Shown one piece after another: positions 7,613 through 8,090 of a stretch of 8,090 bases of DNA. This DNA comes from Muribaculaceae bacterium (GTDB lineage Bacteria > Bacteroidota > Bacteroidia > Bacteroidales > Muribaculaceae), in NCBI GenBank assembly GCA_029056365.1, contig JAIDBM010000325.1, forward strand, positions 1 to 8,090, given 5' to 3'. The stretch's first letter is position 1, and every line of letters begins with the position of its first letter. The notes under the pieces are model-generated. The model was not told the origin of the DNA. It saw nothing but the letters and a program-made list of their open reading frames with translations, and did not search any database. Made by a program: the position numbers and the translations under genes.

Positions 7613-7630
7613 ATTTTTCGCATTTTTCAC
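7613..7630. repeat. Tandem 9-bp repeat upstream of the regulator promoter
   Basis: ATTTTTCGC (7613-7621) is followed directly by ATTTTTCAC (7622-7630), identical at eight of nine positions. It lies about 23-40 bp upstream of the TAAATTTG element, where a -33 element or a regulator site would be expected. The T-runs may simply provide a weak -33 region. Confidence 0.3.
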
Positions 7631-7652
7631 AGCGCTATTAAACAAAAATTGC

Positions 7653-7660
7653 TAAATTTG
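7653..7660 (+). promoter_or_regulatory. Bacteroidota-type -7 promoter element for the Crp/Fnr-family gene
   Basis: TAAATTTG fits TAnnTTTG exactly and is the only such match I found in the 149-bp intergenic stretch. The predicted transcription start is near 7665-7669, giving a leader of about 70 nt before the ATG at 7737. The T-rich stretch at 7623-7627 is a possible -33 element, though the spacing is loose. This promoter separates the regulator gene from the upstream gene run. Confidence 0.65.
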
Positions 7661-7690
7661 CATGTTCTTAAACATAGCTTTACGACACTC

Positions 7691-7711
7691 GGACGCAGAG
7701 CAGTCTCGTCC
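7691..7711 (+). other. Predicted hairpin in the leader of the Crp/Fnr-family gene
   Basis: GGACG (7691-7695) pairs with CGTCC (7707-7711) and AGA (7697-7699) pairs with TCT (7704-7706), leaving one bulged C (7696) and a GCAG loop. This gives eight pairs in a compact, fairly GC-rich stem inside an otherwise AT-rich leader, between the promoter and the start codon. No T-tract follows, so it is not an intrinsic terminator. It could affect mRNA stability or translation; it matches no riboswitch class I recognise. Confidence 0.35.
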
Positions 7712-7736
7712 TCTACAATAACCGAACAAATTCATT

Positions 7737-8090
7737 ATGATCAAAGCCGCATTGGAGAAAGTCATCAACGAAGATATGTCTGAAATCTGGACCTTGCTTG
7801 ACGGTGACGAAAAACGCAAAATTACCGACAACCTGGTAATACATACCTTCAAAAAAAATCAGCTCATATATGCCGAAGGCGATGAGCCGGAATTTCTGTG
7901 GTGTCTGCTCAAAGGCAAGGTAAAAAAGTTCAAGGAAGGAGTCGGAGGCAGAGTACAGATATTGCGTCTGATCCGTCCGGTACAGTATTTCGGCTACAGA
8001 GCTTTCTTTGCCGAAGAGTCATATGTATCAAGCGCTGCGGCATTCGAACCGTCTGTCCTCGGAGCAATACCGTTGGAACTTGTGAAAGAA
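7737..8090 (+). CDS. Crp/Fnr-family transcription regulator, N-terminal part (cut by window end)
   Basis: Only the first 118 codons are present; the frame is open at the window edge. The visible part is a cyclic-nucleotide-binding-type beta-roll: FKKNQLIYAEGDEPEFLWCLLKGKV-like strands at about 38-62, then VGGRVQILRLIRP (69-81) and YFGYRAFFAEES (84-95). Members with this N-terminal domain normally end in a winged-helix DNA-binding domain, which would lie beyond the window. The phosphate-binding region (85-102) lacks the Gly-Glu and Arg-Ser/Thr residues that hold cAMP in E. coli Crp, and no Fnr-like N-terminal cysteine cluster is present. The signal is therefore unknown and probably not cAMP. 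The start at 7737 gives a normal family N-terminus and lies about 70 nt after the promoter. It is transcribed apart from the upstream genes. Confidence 0.85.
   Translation, partial: MIKAALEKVINEDMSEIWTLLDGDEKRKITDNLVIHTFKKNQLIYAEGDEPEFLWCLLKGKVKKFKEGVGGRVQILRLIRPVQYFGYRAFFAEESYVSSAAAFEPSVLGAIPLELVKE

Noticed and set aside
7595..7783. A 62-codon plus-strand open frame covering the intergenic stretch
   Set aside because: It spans the promoter and leader of the Crp/Fnr-family gene, overlaps that gene in another frame, and shows no protein-family resemblance.
1..8090. A novel defence, mobile or CRISPR-like system
   Set aside because: All long plus-strand frames are recognisable housekeeping genes, and there are no repeat arrays, transposase, integrase or toxin-antitoxin signatures.

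Overview
The window looks like an ordinary chromosomal segment of a Bacteroidota bacterium, most likely order Bacteroidales and possibly near Muribaculaceae; the family-level guess is inference. Three things support this. Two intergenic stretches carry the Bacteroidota-type -7 promoter element TAnnTTTG (71-78 and 7653-7660). None of the eight start codons has a Shine-Dalgarno sequence in front of it. The protein sequences are also of the kind found in that phylum. All eight genes are on the plus strand, and all but the last are complete.

Layout: 1-117 is an AT-rich leader with a promoter. A tightly packed run of seven genes then fills 118-7587: pyrB and pyrI (catalytic and regulatory chains of aspartate carbamoyltransferase), an uncharacterised flavin-reductase-like protein, glyA (serine hydroxymethyltransferase), ispD (MEP-pathway cytidylyltransferase), recG (branch-migration helicase) and a class II CCA-adding-type tRNA nucleotidyltransferase with an HD-like domain. 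Distances between them are +6, -4, +30, -1, -4 and +12 bp, so a single transcript from the promoter before pyrB is plausible. A 149-bp intergenic stretch (7588-7736) follows. It has a stem-loop at the end of the run, a second promoter and a leader hairpin. The window ends inside a Crp/Fnr-family regulator gene.

How the genes fit together: PyrB and PyrI form the allosteric enzyme that commits carbamoyl phosphate and aspartate to pyrimidines. GlyA supplies glycine and one-carbon units for purine and thymidylate synthesis. IspD uses CTP and the CCA enzyme uses CTP and ATP, so both draw on the nucleotide pools fed by the first genes; this link is inference. RecG maintains stalled replication forks. 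The role of the flavin-reductase-like protein is not known from the sequence.

I found no mobile element, CRISPR array, tRNA, rRNA, phage gene or defence system, and no clear sign of a novel multi-gene system. The points most worth a second look are the loss of the HD-motif histidine in the tRNA nucleotidyltransferase, the pyrI-coupled flavin-reductase-like gene, and the leader and regulator at the right end.
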